Source: CAVRUH01 sp963822595
GTDB taxonomy: Bacteria; Chlamydiota; Chlamydiia; Chlamydiales; Waddliaceae
Assembly: GCA_963822595.1 (NCBI GenBank)
Contig: CAWGIG010000005.1
Span: forward strand, 186,001 to 250,000
Reading direction: 5' to 3'
Length of the DNA stretch: 64,000 bases
Numbering within the stretch: position 1 is the first letter of the stretch; every line of letters begins with the position of its first letter. Shown one piece after another: positions 53,932 to 63,011 of this stretch. The translations under genes and the position numbers were made by a program. The notes under the pieces are model-generated. The model was given only the letters and a program-made list of their open reading frames with translations. It did not search any database and was not told the origin of the DNA.

Positions 53932-55473
53932 CTACTTAACGTCAATTCTTTGATTATTTGTCGTCGAAATAAAAACGAAATCGTTCAGATGCAAATTATC
54001 TTCGGTTTCAAATTCAATGCGCGCATTCAGATTCTCCGCTAGCTTTTCGAAGTATTGCTTATCTTCTATTCCTAAGTATTTATCCACTTCAGGGTGAACG
54101 ACTAATTTTAAACCAAAGTGCTGGTGGCACTGAATCACTTTTTTCAAGGCTCTTTCAATTTCGATGGCAACACTTTCATAATTTTTAATCATGCCGCTTC
54201 CCATACAGTAAGGACAGTGGGTAAACATGGTTTGTATCAGCGATCCACGACTGCGCTGCCTTGTCATTTCAATCAACCCGAATTCGCTCATCCCTAAAAC
54301 AGTACATTTTGCCGAATCGTCTTTCATGCAATCTTTCAAACGCTCCAAAACCCTGCGCTGGTTCTTCCTAAAACGCATGTCAATGAAATCGCAAATGATC
54401 AAGCCACCAATATTACGTAGACGCAATTGACGGGATATTTCTTCTGCGGCTTCTAGATTGATTTTCACCAAAGACTCTTCAACATCCCCTTCGCCGGAAC
54501 CGCTCCTTCCGGAGTTGACGTCCACGGTGTACATAGCTTCTGTTCTATCAAAGAATAGATAGCCGCCGCTTGGGAGCCAAATCTTTCTTCTGAGCGATCT
54601 CTCAATTTCCTTTTCGACATTGAATCTTTCAAACATCGGAATCTTATCGCGGTAATATTCGATTCTAAGAGGGTGCTCATGAGCATATTTGCTGTGGAGT
54701 CTCTTAATGGTCTGATAGATGGTGTAATCGTCCACCAAAATCCGATCAAATCTCTTATCGACAGCAGTGATTACAGCTCTTTTTAAAATGTCAGACTCAG
54801 CATACAATAAGGCAGGATCCTTGGCCTTGTTAAAATTCTCACGGATCGTTTCCCATGTTGCAAAGAGGTCATTTGCCTCTTCAATCAACTGCTCAGGCGA
54901 AGCAATAGCGCTTGCTGTACGGCATATCAGCCCCATATCTTTGGGCATTTCGAAGGATCGAATCAATCTCTTCAAACGATCGCGAGCCTGCCTGTCTTCG
55001 ATTTTTCGCGAAACCCCACGGTGGGCCGAGTTAGGTAATAGGACTAAATAACGTCCCGCAATGGAAATATTTGAGGTAAGGCGCGCTCCCTTGGTTCCCA
55101 TGGGTTCTTTCACCACCTGGACAAGCACCGGTTGGTCGATTTTTAGGACCTTTTCGATGTCTAGCTGCTTCTGCTCTTTTTTAGTTAGAGTGCTGATGTC
55201 GTAATCTAAGTCGAAATCCATGTCAAACATCGCTTCATACTTCTTCGTATTCTCAATGATGTCCGAGATATGAATAAACCCGTTATCCCCCTCATTGATG
55301 TCAATAAAGGCCGATTGAATGTTATGTAAAATGTTTTTGACACACCCTTTATAGATATTTCCCGTGATCTGACGGTCTTTCTTCCGTTCGACCACTAAGT
55401 CATAGAGGTGTCCATTCTTTAAGTGAGCGTAGCGAATCTCTTTAGATTCAATATTAAGTAAAATTTCGTCCAT
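53932..55473 (-). CDS. rng: Ribonuclease G/E
   Basis: 513 residues, the short RNase G-like form without the long RNase E tail. The N-terminal S1-like RNA-binding region includes GNIYKGCVKNILHNIQSAFI and GDNGFIHISDI. The catalytic acidic residues lie in MYTVDVNSGRSG and GGLIICDFIDMRF. The Zn-link is CPYCMGSG. It cuts single-stranded A/U-rich RNA in rRNA maturation and mRNA decay. Coupled to plsB downstream and overlapped by a CT809-like ORF at its start. Chlamydial counterpart: CT808 (cafA). Confidence 0.95.
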   Translation of the reverse strand: MDEILLNIESKEIRYAHLKNGHLYDLVVERKKDRQITGNIYKGCVKNILHNIQSAFIDINEGDNGFIHISDIIENTKKYEAMFDMDFDLDYDISTLTKKEQKQLDIEKVLKIDQPVLVQVVKEPMGTKGARLTSNISIAGRYLVLLPNSAHRGVSRKIEDRQARDRLKRLIRSFEMPKDMGLICRTASAIASPEQLIEEANDLFATWETIRENFNKAKDPALLYAESDILKRAVITAVDKRFDRILVDDYTIYQTIKRLHSKYAHEHPLRIEYYRDKIPMFERFNVEKEIERSLRRKIWLPSGGYLFFDRTEAMYTVDVNSGRSGSGEGDVEESLVKINLEAAEEISRQLRLRNIGGLIICDFIDMRFRKNQRRVLERLKDCMKDDSAKCTVLGMSEFGLIEMTRQRSRGSLIQTMFTHCPYCMGSGMIKNYESVAIEIERALKKVIQCHQHFGLKLVVHPEVDKYLGIEDKQYFEKLAENLNARIEFETEDNLHLNDFVFISTTNNQRIDVK

Positions 55474-55733
55474 TTCGTCACCTTTTGGTTGACGAAAGAC
55501 CTATATGCAGCCTCCAGATAATGAAATAAGATATCCCACCTCATGTGATGAAATCCTCTGCCAAATTTAAATGTATCAACTGATAAAATTTCATTTTTCT
55601 GTAAATTAATCCCTATCTCAGGTTCGCTATCCTCGTAATTACTGAGTTCTAAGGGGCCTTTATATGTCTTTCTTTGTTTAACTTTTCGTGAGAGCACCAT
55701 CCAATAACAGAATCTCACTTTGACTCTAATCAT
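55419..55733 (-). CDS. Small conserved chlamydial-type protein (CT809 position)
   Basis: 104 residues from ATG 55733. The text is protein-like (PLELSNYEDSEPEIGINLQK; FHHMRWDILFHYLEAAYRSF) and it occupies the slot of the small hypothetical CT809 between the RNase gene and rpmF/plsX. It overlaps the start of the RNase gene by 55 bases in a different frame. A ribosome site is not obvious (GGAG lies 18 bases upstream). Function unknown. Orthology with CT809 is inferred mainly from position. Confidence 0.6.
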   Translation of the reverse strand: MIRVKVRFCYWMVLSRKVKQRKTYKGPLELSNYEDSEPEIGINLQKNEILSVDTFKFGRGFHHMRWDILFHYLEAAYRSFVNQKVTKWTKFYLILNLKRFATLT

Positions 55734-55827
55734 AAAACATTCGGGAATATTTACTCCAGGAAAAATCGGACTGGAAAAAAAAGATCCATTTCGTGTAAAC
55801 TAGCTCATTCATAAGCAAAGAATTAAG

Positions 55828-56292
55828 ATGGATGACTATTTTAACATTTATGCGGATCGGTTAAGAGGCGGAAAGGTCGAAAACCTGGACCGCTCTTTCA
55901 CTCCCGATTTCCTCAAAATAGAGGAAAATGAGGTGCAATTCCCTGAACCCGTAAATGTTACAGGACAAGCTTATATTGCAAATGACGACCTGGTATTACA
56001 CCTGGATATAGCGACAGCCGTGATGATCCCATGTTCGATCTGCAATGAGCCCATAAGAGTCCCTCTCGCTACCAAAGGCCTGTATCAGTTGATTCCTCTC
56101 GACGAAATCCGTGGGGGAGTCTATAAAATGCAGGAATTGCTGCGGGAAAGCGTGATTATTGAAGTCCCCCTCTTTGCCGAATGTAACAATGGGAATTGTC
56201 CCCACAGGGGCGAGATTGACAAATACCTGCATCAAAACACTGATAAGTCCGATGATGCAGAAGAGGGCTACCAACCCTTTAAAGATTTATAA
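55828..56292 (+). CDS. YceD/DUF177 family protein
   Basis: 154 residues, located just before rpmF and plsX as YceD proteins usually are. The central CSICNEPIRVPL and the C-terminal CNNGNCPHRG give a four-Cys pattern that may bind zinc. YceD is implicated in 23S rRNA accumulation in E. coli and plants. It starts a plus-strand operon: this gene, rpmF (24-base gap), plsX. The divergent CT809-like gene lies 94 bases away, so promoters for both sit in 55734-55827. Confidence 0.82.
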   Translation: MDDYFNIYADRLRGGKVENLDRSFTPDFLKIEENEVQFPEPVNVTGQAYIANDDLVLHLDIATAVMIPCSICNEPIRVPLATKGLYQLIPLDEIRGGVYKMQELLRESVIIEVPLFAECNNGNCPHRGEIDKYLHQNTDKSDDAEEGYQPFKDL

Positions 56293-56316
56293 CTTTGATT
56301 TTAGGAGAATAGAATC

Positions 56317-56508
56317 ATGGCAGTACCAAGAAACCGACATTCAAATGCGCGTAAGAACACAAAACGTTCTCACCATGCGAAAAAACAGTTGCACCTAGTC
56401 ACCTGTTCCAACTGCAGCACCTCAAAGCGTCCCCACGCTATTTGTCTTGCTTGTGGATCCTACGGTGGACGTGTTATTATTAGCCAAGAGGCTGCAAGCC
56501 AAGAATAG
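56317..56508 (+). CDS. rpmF: 50S ribosomal protein L32
   Basis: 63 residues. MAVPRNRHSNARKNTKRSHH is the typical basic start, followed by a zinc ribbon with CSNC and CLACG. TAGGAGAATAGAATC precedes the ATG, giving a strong ribosome site. Binds in the large ribosomal subunit. The rpmF-plsX pairing is widely conserved and links ribosome and lipid synthesis; it matches CT810-CT811. Confidence 0.96.
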   Translation: MAVPRNRHSNARKNTKRSHHAKKQLHLVTCSNCSTSKRPHAICLACGSYGGRVIISQEAASQE

Positions 56509-56519
56509 GAGTTCCCCGA

Positions 56520-57476
56520 TTGCGTATCGGTGTCGACCTAATGGGGAGCGATAGCTCCCCCCAAATTCTTTATCAGGGCGTTCTGGAGGCTGTCAGTCAG
56601 CTCCCGGAAGATACCACCCTGCTTGTGTTTTCTACACAGACGTTCCAGCCTGAGCATCCCCAAATCCATTTTCACATCGTTTCCGATTTTATCTCGATGG
56701 AAGACGATCCTTTGTCGTCCATTCGACTCAAAAAAGACTCCTCCCTCGTCGTCGGATTGCGCCTATTGAAGGAAAAAAAACTCGATGGATTTGTCTCAGC
56801 GGGTAATACCGGAGCCCTCGTAGCCTTATGTTCTTTAACGTTGCCTCTTTTTCCCGGAATAGAGCGGCCGGCCCTCCTAGCCCTACTCCCAACGAAAAAG
56901 GACCCCTTTGCGATGGTGGATGTGGGTGGCACGCATACAGTGAAATCTAAGAATTTGGTTCAATATGCCGTTATGGGGGCAGCCTTTCAAAGGTGTCTTC
57001 ATGGCATTGAAAAGCCAGTAATTGGGCTTCTCAATATAGGTGCCGAGTCCAAGAAAGGGACAATTGAAGTGCGTGAAGCCTACCCGCTTTTGCAGCAATT
57101 AGGGGCCGCTCCCGATTCAAAGATAACTTTTGCCGGAAATATTGAAGGAAGGGCGGTGTTTGAGGGGAATATTGACGTCCTTGTCACGGATGGATTTACC
57201 GGAAATATCATGCTTAAGACCTCTGAGGGATTATCTGATCTAATATTTGACTATTTGGACTCAAATACGACCCATCCTGACCTAAAAGACGATTTATCGG
57301 ACCTCCGTAGGCACTTTAGCTATGATGAGCATCCTGGAGCGATTGTATGCGGCATTGATGCCATTGTAATGAAATGTCATGGGGAAGCCTCATCAAAAGC
57401 CATGATGCGCAGCATTCTCGGCACATCGACCCTCATCGAGAACCAATTCCTGTCTAAAATCAAGCAAGAGTTGTAA
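56520..57476 (+). CDS. plsX: Phosphate acyltransferase PlsX
   Basis: 318 residues. PlsX makes acyl-phosphate from acyl-ACP for phospholipid synthesis. TTG 56520 is taken as start because AGGAG lies 8 bases upstream and the protein then begins RIGVDLMGSDSSP, the family's usual opening. FVSAGNTGALVAL, FAMVDVGGTHTVKSKNLVQ, LLNIGAESKKG and LVTDGFTGNIMLKTSEG are standard blocks. It is 11 bases after rpmF. A terminator hairpin follows. Confidence 0.95.
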   Translation: MRIGVDLMGSDSSPQILYQGVLEAVSQLPEDTTLLVFSTQTFQPEHPQIHFHIVSDFISMEDDPLSSIRLKKDSSLVVGLRLLKEKKLDGFVSAGNTGALVALCSLTLPLFPGIERPALLALLPTKKDPFAMVDVGGTHTVKSKNLVQYAVMGAAFQRCLHGIEKPVIGLLNIGAESKKGTIEVREAYPLLQQLGAAPDSKITFAGNIEGRAVFEGNIDVLVTDGFTGNIMLKTSEGLSDLIFDYLDSNTTHPDLKDDLSDLRRHFSYDEHPGAIVCGIDAIVMKCHGEASSKAMMRSILGTSTLIENQFLSKIKQEL

Positions 57477-57482
57477 CCAAGC

Positions 57483-57501
57483 TTGGGGCGATGGCCCCAG
57501 G
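57483..57501 (+). terminator. Terminator after plsX
   Basis: TGGGGC pairs with GCCCCA around a GATG loop, extended by partial pairing outside, followed by GTTTTAC. The T tract is short, so moderate strength. Confidence 0.55.
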
Positions 57502-57528
57502 TTTTACAAACAGCATAATATATCGCCA

Positions 57529-58419
57529 TTATTTCACCCAGGAACCATCCCAGAAATGAATAGCAGCACATTCGTGCTTACATATCAATCTGATGAGATT
57601 TTTCTCATGGCCAAGAATGGGATAAAAGAAAGTCGGCGGAAAAACTAGCCCATCCTGTTCAATAAGCTGCCAATTTTCACAAACGACCTTGGTAACATAT
57701 CTAGGACCTGTCTTTTCAACGGTCCATTGATATAAAGGCGCATTTTCAGCCAATCCGGTGACAATTTTTTCCATGATTGGATGCCCTGGCGCAGAGGCTA
57801 ATATCGCATTCCCCAATGAAAAATGACAGCATTCTAAAGGTTCAATTCCTGCAAAAAAGCTATATTCTTGATGAGCAAACTCAAAAAAATCAGAGGAAAC
57901 ACATTCCATATCTGTATCAACATATAATCCACCGAAGTTGTATAGAATTTCATAACGTAAAATATCAGCTTTTTCTCCATAATTCGGTGCTCTCCGATAG
58001 AGATCAGAATTGTATAAGTCTAGTTGTTTGACATCTTCATCGGTCCAAAGCATATACTGCCAGCCGTTCCAGTTTTTCCAAGTAGCCACCCATTCCTTAT
58101 ACTTGGCGGGTAAAGGGCCTCCTAACCATATTTGATGGATGATGCGGGGGATTTTATAATTTCCGTCATTAGAAAAGGATCGATGTTTATCTAAGTCATA
58201 GAGCAATTTTATAATTGATTTATTTTCATAGTATAAAGGTGGTGCGCTAAAATCTATGTGTACATAGTACCTTTGATAAAGGGGTTGGCTGCGTCCATAG
58301 CGTGCCATCGATAAATCAAAGTCCGGGTAAATGCTTCTGAAGTTATCTAAAGCATGACAATCATATAAACATATCGAAAATGCGATTAGGAAAAATATTT
58401 GGATTTTTTTATAAAACAT
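57529..58419 (-). CDS. GT32-type glycosyltransferase with signal peptide
   Basis: 296 residues from ATG 58419; AGAGG lies 9 bases upstream. Residues 1-23 are a signal peptide or anchor (IQIFFLIAFSICLYDC). The catalytic domain has IPRIIHQIWLGGPLP, YGEKADILRYEILYNFGG and the DxD site LYVDTDME (168-170), as in OCH1/capsule-type GT32 enzymes that add hexoses. Its start is 22 bases after the stop of the collagen-like gene, same strand, so glycosylation of that protein is a reasonable inference. Export or anchoring of a nucleotide-sugar enzyme would be unusual. Confidence 0.85.
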   Translation of the reverse strand: MFYKKIQIFFLIAFSICLYDCHALDNFRSIYPDFDLSMARYGRSQPLYQRYYVHIDFSAPPLYYENKSIIKLLYDLDKHRSFSNDGNYKIPRIIHQIWLGGPLPAKYKEWVATWKNWNGWQYMLWTDEDVKQLDLYNSDLYRRAPNYGEKADILRYEILYNFGGLYVDTDMECVSSDFFEFAHQEYSFFAGIEPLECCHFSLGNAILASAPGHPIMEKIVTGLAENAPLYQWTVEKTGPRYVTKVVCENWQLIEQDGLVFPPTFFYPILGHEKNLIRLICKHECAAIHFWDGSWVK

Positions 58420-58441
58420 AACGATGAAAACCTCTGTTAAA

Positions 58442-59878
58442 TTAATCAAGTTTGTGAATTTTGATAATGGCACTCCTTAGAGATATGCTAAAAGGGCTGC
58501 AATTTTGTATCCTGATTGAAAAAGGGATCCCCGAACTTGGTGATTCCGCCACAACCATATGTTCAAACTTTGCTACTGGGTTGTCGACCCCCATAACAGT
58601 GACTTGGGTTGAGTTAAGGCACAGCGCTGAATACAAAGGACGACTTTGATCGCTTAGATAAAATTGATACACCTCAAATACATAATCAGATAAATTCTGA
58701 GCCGCATCCACCAATAAAATGTATTCAACCGAATATGTTCCCGGTGATGAAATTAGAATATTCGTTGCATCATTCGGATCAATGGATATTGTTCCGCTTG
58801 CTTGCGTCACTCCCAAGGGTTCCAGGAATAGAATATAGTCATCCATTTCAAACGTTGTCCCTGATCCGCCGTATCTAGATAAAGGAAGAAAATAATACAT
58901 CGCAAAAGGCTGAGAATTATTTCCATTCATCCCCGCATTTCCTGTGGGTCCTTGCGGGCCAATAGGACCTTGGATTCCTTGTAGACCTTGAGGTCCTTGG
59001 GCCCCGCAAGTACCTTCCGCGCCACAAGGTCCCTGCAGGCCTTGAGGTCCGGTAGGACCTGTTTCACCTTGTACGCCTTGCGGTCCTTGTTCACCAATAG
59101 ATCCATCCAATCCACAAGGACCTTGAGGTCCAGCAGGGCCGGTTTCACCTTGGGGTCCTTGTTCCCCACAAAGTCCATCCAATCCAGAAGGGCCTTGAGG
59201 TCCAGTAGGACCTGTTTCACCTTGAACGCCTTGCGGTCCTTGTTCACCACAAGGTCCATCCAATCCACAAGGGCCTTGTAGGCCTTGAGGTCCAGCAGGG
59301 CCGGATTCGCCTTGTAAGCCTTGCGGTCCTTGTTCACCACAAGATCCATCCATTCCACAAGGCCCTTGAGGTCCAACAGGACCGGTTTCGCCTTGTTGTC
59401 CTTGAGGTCCTTGTGCACCGCAAGGGCCATCGGAGCCACAGGGTCCTTGTGGCCCTTGAGGTCCAATTAGACCATCTTCTCCTTGGAGACCTTGAGGTCC
59501 AAGAGGCCCTTGGATGCCACGAAGTCCTTGTGGACCAACAGGGCCAACTGCTCCCGGAATTCCTTGTGGACCGGCTGGGCCACGAAGTCCTTGTGGACCA
59601 ACAGGGCCTACGGCTCCACGAAGTCCTTGTGGTCCAGTGGGGCCTTGTGGACCTGTAGGACCTTGCGGTCCAGTAGCCCCTTGAGGACCGTTAGCCCCTT
59701 GTTGACCGGCACGGAATTGAGGATCTGAAGTTTTAGGGGCAGCTAAAGGATTAGTATGTATCAAATTTTCATCGATGTTATATATGTTAATGCTAGAATC
59801 ATTTGGGTTGGCATGTATCTGAAGGCAGAAAAAAAAATCGGAAAAACATATCAAAAGGGAAAAGATAAATACTCTCAT
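58442..59878 (-). CDS. Secreted collagen-like protein, BclA-like architecture
   Basis: 478 residues. A signal peptide (FIFSLLICFSDFFFC) and an Asn-rich spacer are followed by roughly 260 residues of Gly-X-Y triplets (about 58-320), mostly GPQ, GPT, GPC and GLQ. A longer period is superimposed, with units such as GPCGLDGPCGEQGPQG recurring about six times, adding Cys residues unusual in bacterial collagens. The C-terminal 155 residues form a beta-rich globular domain, like the trimerising head of BclA. Expected to be a trimeric surface fibre. GGAG lies 9 bases before the ATG. Confidence 0.92.
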   Translation of the reverse strand: MRVFIFSLLICFSDFFFCLQIHANPNDSSINIYNIDENLIHTNPLAAPKTSDPQFRAGQQGANGPQGATGPQGPTGPQGPTGPQGLRGAVGPVGPQGLRGPAGPQGIPGAVGPVGPQGLRGIQGPLGPQGLQGEDGLIGPQGPQGPCGSDGPCGAQGPQGQQGETGPVGPQGPCGMDGSCGEQGPQGLQGESGPAGPQGLQGPCGLDGPCGEQGPQGVQGETGPTGPQGPSGLDGLCGEQGPQGETGPAGPQGPCGLDGSIGEQGPQGVQGETGPTGPQGLQGPCGAEGTCGAQGPQGLQGIQGPIGPQGPTGNAGMNGNNSQPFAMYYFLPLSRYGGSGTTFEMDDYILFLEPLGVTQASGTISIDPNDATNILISSPGTYSVEYILLVDAAQNLSDYVFEVYQFYLSDQSRPLYSALCLNSTQVTVMGVDNPVAKFEHMVVAESPSSGIPFSIRIQNCSPFSISLRSAIIKIHKLD

Positions 59879-59966
59879 TTCAAATTAACTCCATAAAGCA
59901 TTAGTTTAAGATTCTTTGGTGAGTTGACAAAGGCACCATGAATTGATTTAAGAGAATATGTTTAAA

Positions 59967-60614
59967 TTAATTTACAATTTTTGTAAACATGTTTTTGAAA
60001 TGATCCGAAATATTTATGCCAAGTTGTATGCTGACGTATTGATCAATATCGCATTCTAAATAGTCTGTAGGGGTGTCCAAATCAAATGCTAGATTATCAT
60101 TTTGTATAAGTTGTGGCGTTAGTCCTAACCGATTTGACTCCTGCATGTGTAATCGTAAACTATCCTCACCAAACTGATACTTAAATTTTCCAGACATATT
60201 CAAAAAGAGCATGTTAGTGCCTTTTTGAGCTCGATCAGCGACCAAAACAATGCCGCACTCATTTATGAGAGGATGTAAATCCTCAATATCCATAAAAGGG
60301 AGATCGGTAGGCAAAATAAGAATCTTTGTAGATCCATGGCTTCTAGCATAGCCCGATGCCTGCTCTAGTGCATGATTAAGCCCGTTTACTCTTTCTTCAA
60401 GCGTGGTTGCAGTTTCTCTTGCAAACTCGAGCGTCTCTTTACAACTGCTAACAACAATAAGATTTTCCTGACTCACCAATTGCCGAGCAACACCCAGAGT
60501 TCTATTTAACAAATATTTGTTCAATGAATATCGCTCTTCAGGGCTCAGCAAAGCGGATAGTCTGGATTTTCCTTTATGTAATGACTTTACAGGGATAATA
60601 ACGGACAAACTCAT
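59967..60614 (-). CDS. cofC: CofC-type guanylyltransferase of F420 synthesis
   Basis: 215 residues. The nucleotide-binding opening IIPVKSLHKGKSRLSALLSP matches CofC/FbiD, which joins GTP to 2-phospholactate or phosphoenolpyruvate. LPTDLPFMDIEDL and the late FDLDTPTDY are further family blocks. It is the last gene of a five-gene minus-strand operon and overlaps cofD by ATGA. Length is normal and the frame intact. Which phospho-acid it uses cannot be read from the sequence. Confidence 0.88.
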   Translation of the reverse strand: MSLSVIIPVKSLHKGKSRLSALLSPEERYSLNKYLLNRTLGVARQLVSQENLIVVSSCKETLEFARETATTLEERVNGLNHALEQASGYARSHGSTKILILPTDLPFMDIEDLHPLINECGIVLVADRAQKGTNMLFLNMSGKFKYQFGEDSLRLHMQESNRLGLTPQLIQNDNLAFDLDTPTDYLECDIDQYVSIQLGINISDHFKNMFTKIVN

Positions 60615-61564
60615 ATCCTAACTTTTACTCCCATAGCAAAATCGATGACAGTTTTTGCAAGTTGCGTACTTGCTGATACATCATACATCATCGTAGGTGT
60701 CACACAACATTCTATCCCCATCATCCCACCAAATTTTTCGTCTACAGTATCAATAACAATTCCATCTATTAGATCGCCATAATACTTCGCTACACCTACA
60801 GCAGAAACATCCATCCCTAGCTCATTCATGATTTTAGCTGCGGGTCCTTTAACCGCTTTGCCTCCAATGATCGGGGATACTGCGACTACAGGAATCTTCC
60901 TTTTCTTCAAATACTCTTTAATTCCCGAAAGATTGACTATCGGAGCGATGCTCAAAAAGGGATTGGAAGGACAAATGACAATAGCGGTAAGATTTGGCTG
61001 ATCTAAAGCTCTTAAAAAATCATTTCCGGGTTTTGTTTCAGTCGCTCCTTGATATTCGATTCTGACGACTTTAGGTTCGCTACGCATCCTTACAAAATAG
61101 TCTTGAAAGGCTAAAGGTCCTTCAGTTGTATGCACAATAGTCGGCACTGCTTCATCACTCATCGGAACAATAGTGTGCTTGATGTCAAGCATTTGACTTT
61201 GCATCTTTGTAATTGAACTGAGTGTCTGACCTTTTTTGAGTCGATGCGTCCTATCAATGTGTGTTGCAATATCGCGATCTCCAAGGCGAAACCAGTGCTC
61301 GCCCCCAAGTCGTTCTAGGGCCTTCATAAATTCCCATGTTTCACCTTCCATGCCCCAGCCCGTTTCTTTGTTGTTGATTCCAGCTAGCGTATACATCACT
61401 GTATCTATATCTGGAGAAATAGCTAATCCAAGATGGTTAAAATCATCTCCGGTATTCACAACTAGGGTGAGTTCATCCGCCGGCAATGCAGCGGCTAGCC
61501 CTTGAGCTAATTTGGCTCCTCCGACTCCCCCTGCCAAGGCAATAATCATCTTTTCCTTATTCAT
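60611..61564 (-). CDS. cofD: 2-phospho-L-lactate transferase CofD
   Basis: 317 residues. CofD/FbiA transfers the phospholactyl or PEP moiety from the GDP-activated donor to Fo, giving F420-0 or dehydro-F420-0. Family blocks: ALAGGVGGAKLAQGL, VVNTGDDFNHLGL, SPDIDTVMYTLAG, WFRLGDRDIATHI, PSNPFLSIAPI and SPIIGGKAVKGPA. Overlaps both neighbours by 4 bases. Intact and close to archaeal CofD in length. Confidence 0.94.
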   Translation of the reverse strand: MNKEKMIIALAGGVGGAKLAQGLAAALPADELTLVVNTGDDFNHLGLAISPDIDTVMYTLAGINNKETGWGMEGETWEFMKALERLGGEHWFRLGDRDIATHIDRTHRLKKGQTLSSITKMQSQMLDIKHTIVPMSDEAVPTIVHTTEGPLAFQDYFVRMRSEPKVVRIEYQGATETKPGNDFLRALDQPNLTAIVICPSNPFLSIAPIVNLSGIKEYLKKRKIPVVAVSPIIGGKAVKGPAAKIMNELGMDVSAVGVAKYYGDLIDGIVIDTVDEKFGGMMGIECCVTPTMMYDVSASTQLAKTVIDFAMGVKVRI

Positions 61565-62322
61565 ACAAAGAGATCTTGGGTTTGTGGACGCACGAGTTCC
61601 TGAGCCATTGATTGGCGCGCCTCAAAGAAAAAACCGCGAATGTGAATAATAGGTGTTCCTTCACCGGATTGTCCCATAAGCAGTGAAGCTGCAGAGGCAA
61701 GTTCATCGGCATAGCCAACGAAAGTGCTTTGTAATTTACGATTAAATAGATCGGGCCAGCCTCGCATATCTTGTAATGCGGGGACTCCAGCTGCGCCTAA
61801 AGCTACCCCTACGGTGCCATTTCTCCAGGCGCGTCCATGGCTGTCATTAATGATAATTCCGATTTTTGCACCCGTTTGTTCAAGAAGGCCATTTCGAAGC
61901 GACTCACAGGTGGCGTCGGGGTCTTTGGGGAGTAAGAGAGCTCTTTCTTGGGATTGCGGAACATTCGACATGTCTATTCCTGCATTAGCCATGACAAAAC
62001 CTAAACGATGGCGAACGATAATGAGCCCTTGAGGTGTGTGGCGTAAGACTTCTTTTGATTCTGACAGAATCAGTTCCACCAAACGAGGATCTCTATTTGT
62101 TATTTTAGCTAACTCCAAAGCCCTTTCGGAAGGAATTACCGAATCTAAGTCGACCAAGCGGCCTTCGGATTTAGAAACGATCTTCTGAGCAATAACTAAT
62201 ACATCTCCGTTTTCTAAAGAAAGTCCGGCGCCTTCTAAGCCCTGTTGAATGATTTTAGCCAGGTCATCTCCCTTTTGGATGAAAGGAATGTTTGGCAATG
62301 CATTCAAGACCATTTTTTTCAT
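61561..62322 (-). CDS. cofE: F420-0:gamma-glutamyl ligase CofE
   Basis: 253 residues, the single-domain archaeal-type form rather than the two-domain mycobacterial FbiB. It adds gamma-linked glutamates to F420-0 using GTP. DVLVIAQKIVSKSEGRLVDL, HRLGFVMANAGIDMSNV and IIINDSHGRAWRNGTVG (about 156-172) are the standard blocks. Overlaps npdG and cofD by 4 bases each. The absence of the FbiB C-terminal domain would predict a short glutamate tail, if the rule known from other species applies. Confidence 0.94.
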   Translation of the reverse strand: MKKMVLNALPNIPFIQKGDDLAKIIQQGLEGAGLSLENGDVLVIAQKIVSKSEGRLVDLDSVIPSERALELAKITNRDPRLVELILSESKEVLRHTPQGLIIVRHRLGFVMANAGIDMSNVPQSQERALLLPKDPDATCESLRNGLLEQTGAKIGIIINDSHGRAWRNGTVGVALGAAGVPALQDMRGWPDLFNRKLQSTFVGYADELASAASLLMGQSGEGTPIIHIRGFFFEARQSMAQELVRPQTQDLFV

Positions 62323-62999
62323 TTATTCATCTCTTTTTTCTCAGACATGCTAATCCGGATTCCTGCATTCTTTACTTTATAATGTTGGTTTATGGCAATC
62401 AGCAGGGTCGTTAGGCTTTCTACAGCAACAGAATTGACGAGTTTCCCGGCATATATTCCATGTAAGCCGATTTCATTGATCAATTTAATAACGGTATCGC
62501 AAATTTCCATGTTATTTCCACAAACAAGAATATCGCAATCTATTTTAGAATTAAGGTCTTTAAGAAGGCTTGCAGCGATATTTTCAAATGCTGAAATAAC
62601 ATGTACATCCTTTCCAAGCTCATGCTGTAATGTTATAGCTGAGGATCCTGTCAGAGGTAAATGTATTTCTCCCCGATGTGTGGGATCAAAGGCGACGATT
62701 GCTGTGATGACGATTTTTCCGGAAACATGATTGCGAATTTCATCGATGACCCATGATTGTGCAGAATAAGGAACAGAAACGATAATGATATCGGCAGCTT
62801 GCGCTGCTTTGGCATAGTCTTCGACTTCGATTGATACATTGTTTAATTGAGCACTGAGAAGTTCTGCAGCCTGTTTTCCTTTCTCAATTTCTCGCGTGCC
62901 AAAAACGAGAGGGTGCCCGGCAGTCCCAAATCTCAAGGCTAAACCTTTTCCTAGCTTTCCAGTGGCGCCTAGAATGGCAATTTTCTTTTTATGGTTCAT
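62319..62999 (-). CDS. npdG: F420-dependent NADP oxidoreductase
   Basis: 226 residues. The NADP loop IAILGATGKLGKGLALRFG and the following FGTREIEKGK match Fno/NpdG enzymes that move hydride between F420H2 and NADP. DIIIVSVPY and the C-terminal domain with a helical bundle fit the family. Its place inside the biosynthetic operon ties F420 reduction to the NADPH pool. Starts 12 bases after the cofH/fbiC stop and overlaps cofE by ATGA. Confidence 0.9.
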   Translation of the reverse strand: MNHKKKIAILGATGKLGKGLALRFGTAGHPLVFGTREIEKGKQAAELLSAQLNNVSIEVEDYAKAAQAADIIIVSVPYSAQSWVIDEIRNHVSGKIVITAIVAFDPTHRGEIHLPLTGSSAITLQHELGKDVHVISAFENIAASLLKDLNSKIDCDILVCGNNMEICDTVIKLINEIGLHGIYAGKLVNSVAVESLTTLLIAINQHYKVKNAGIRISMSEKKEMNK

Positions 63000-63011
63000 G
63001 ATCCTTCCTTT

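Noticed and set aside
57377..57571. Minus-strand frame between plsX and the GT32 gene
   Set aside because: It overlaps plsX antisense and the plsX terminator; no ribosome site or conserved pattern.
58950..59720. Regularly spaced repeats that could suggest a CRISPR array
   Set aside because: The spacing comes from codon triplets of the collagen gene; there are no unique spacers of constant length and no cas genes.
58927..59728. Several long open frames on both strands across the collagen region
   Set aside because: They are shadows of the Gly-X-Y repeat DNA; low-complexity composition keeps all frames open. Only the minus-strand collagen frame has a signal peptide, ribosome site and globular end.
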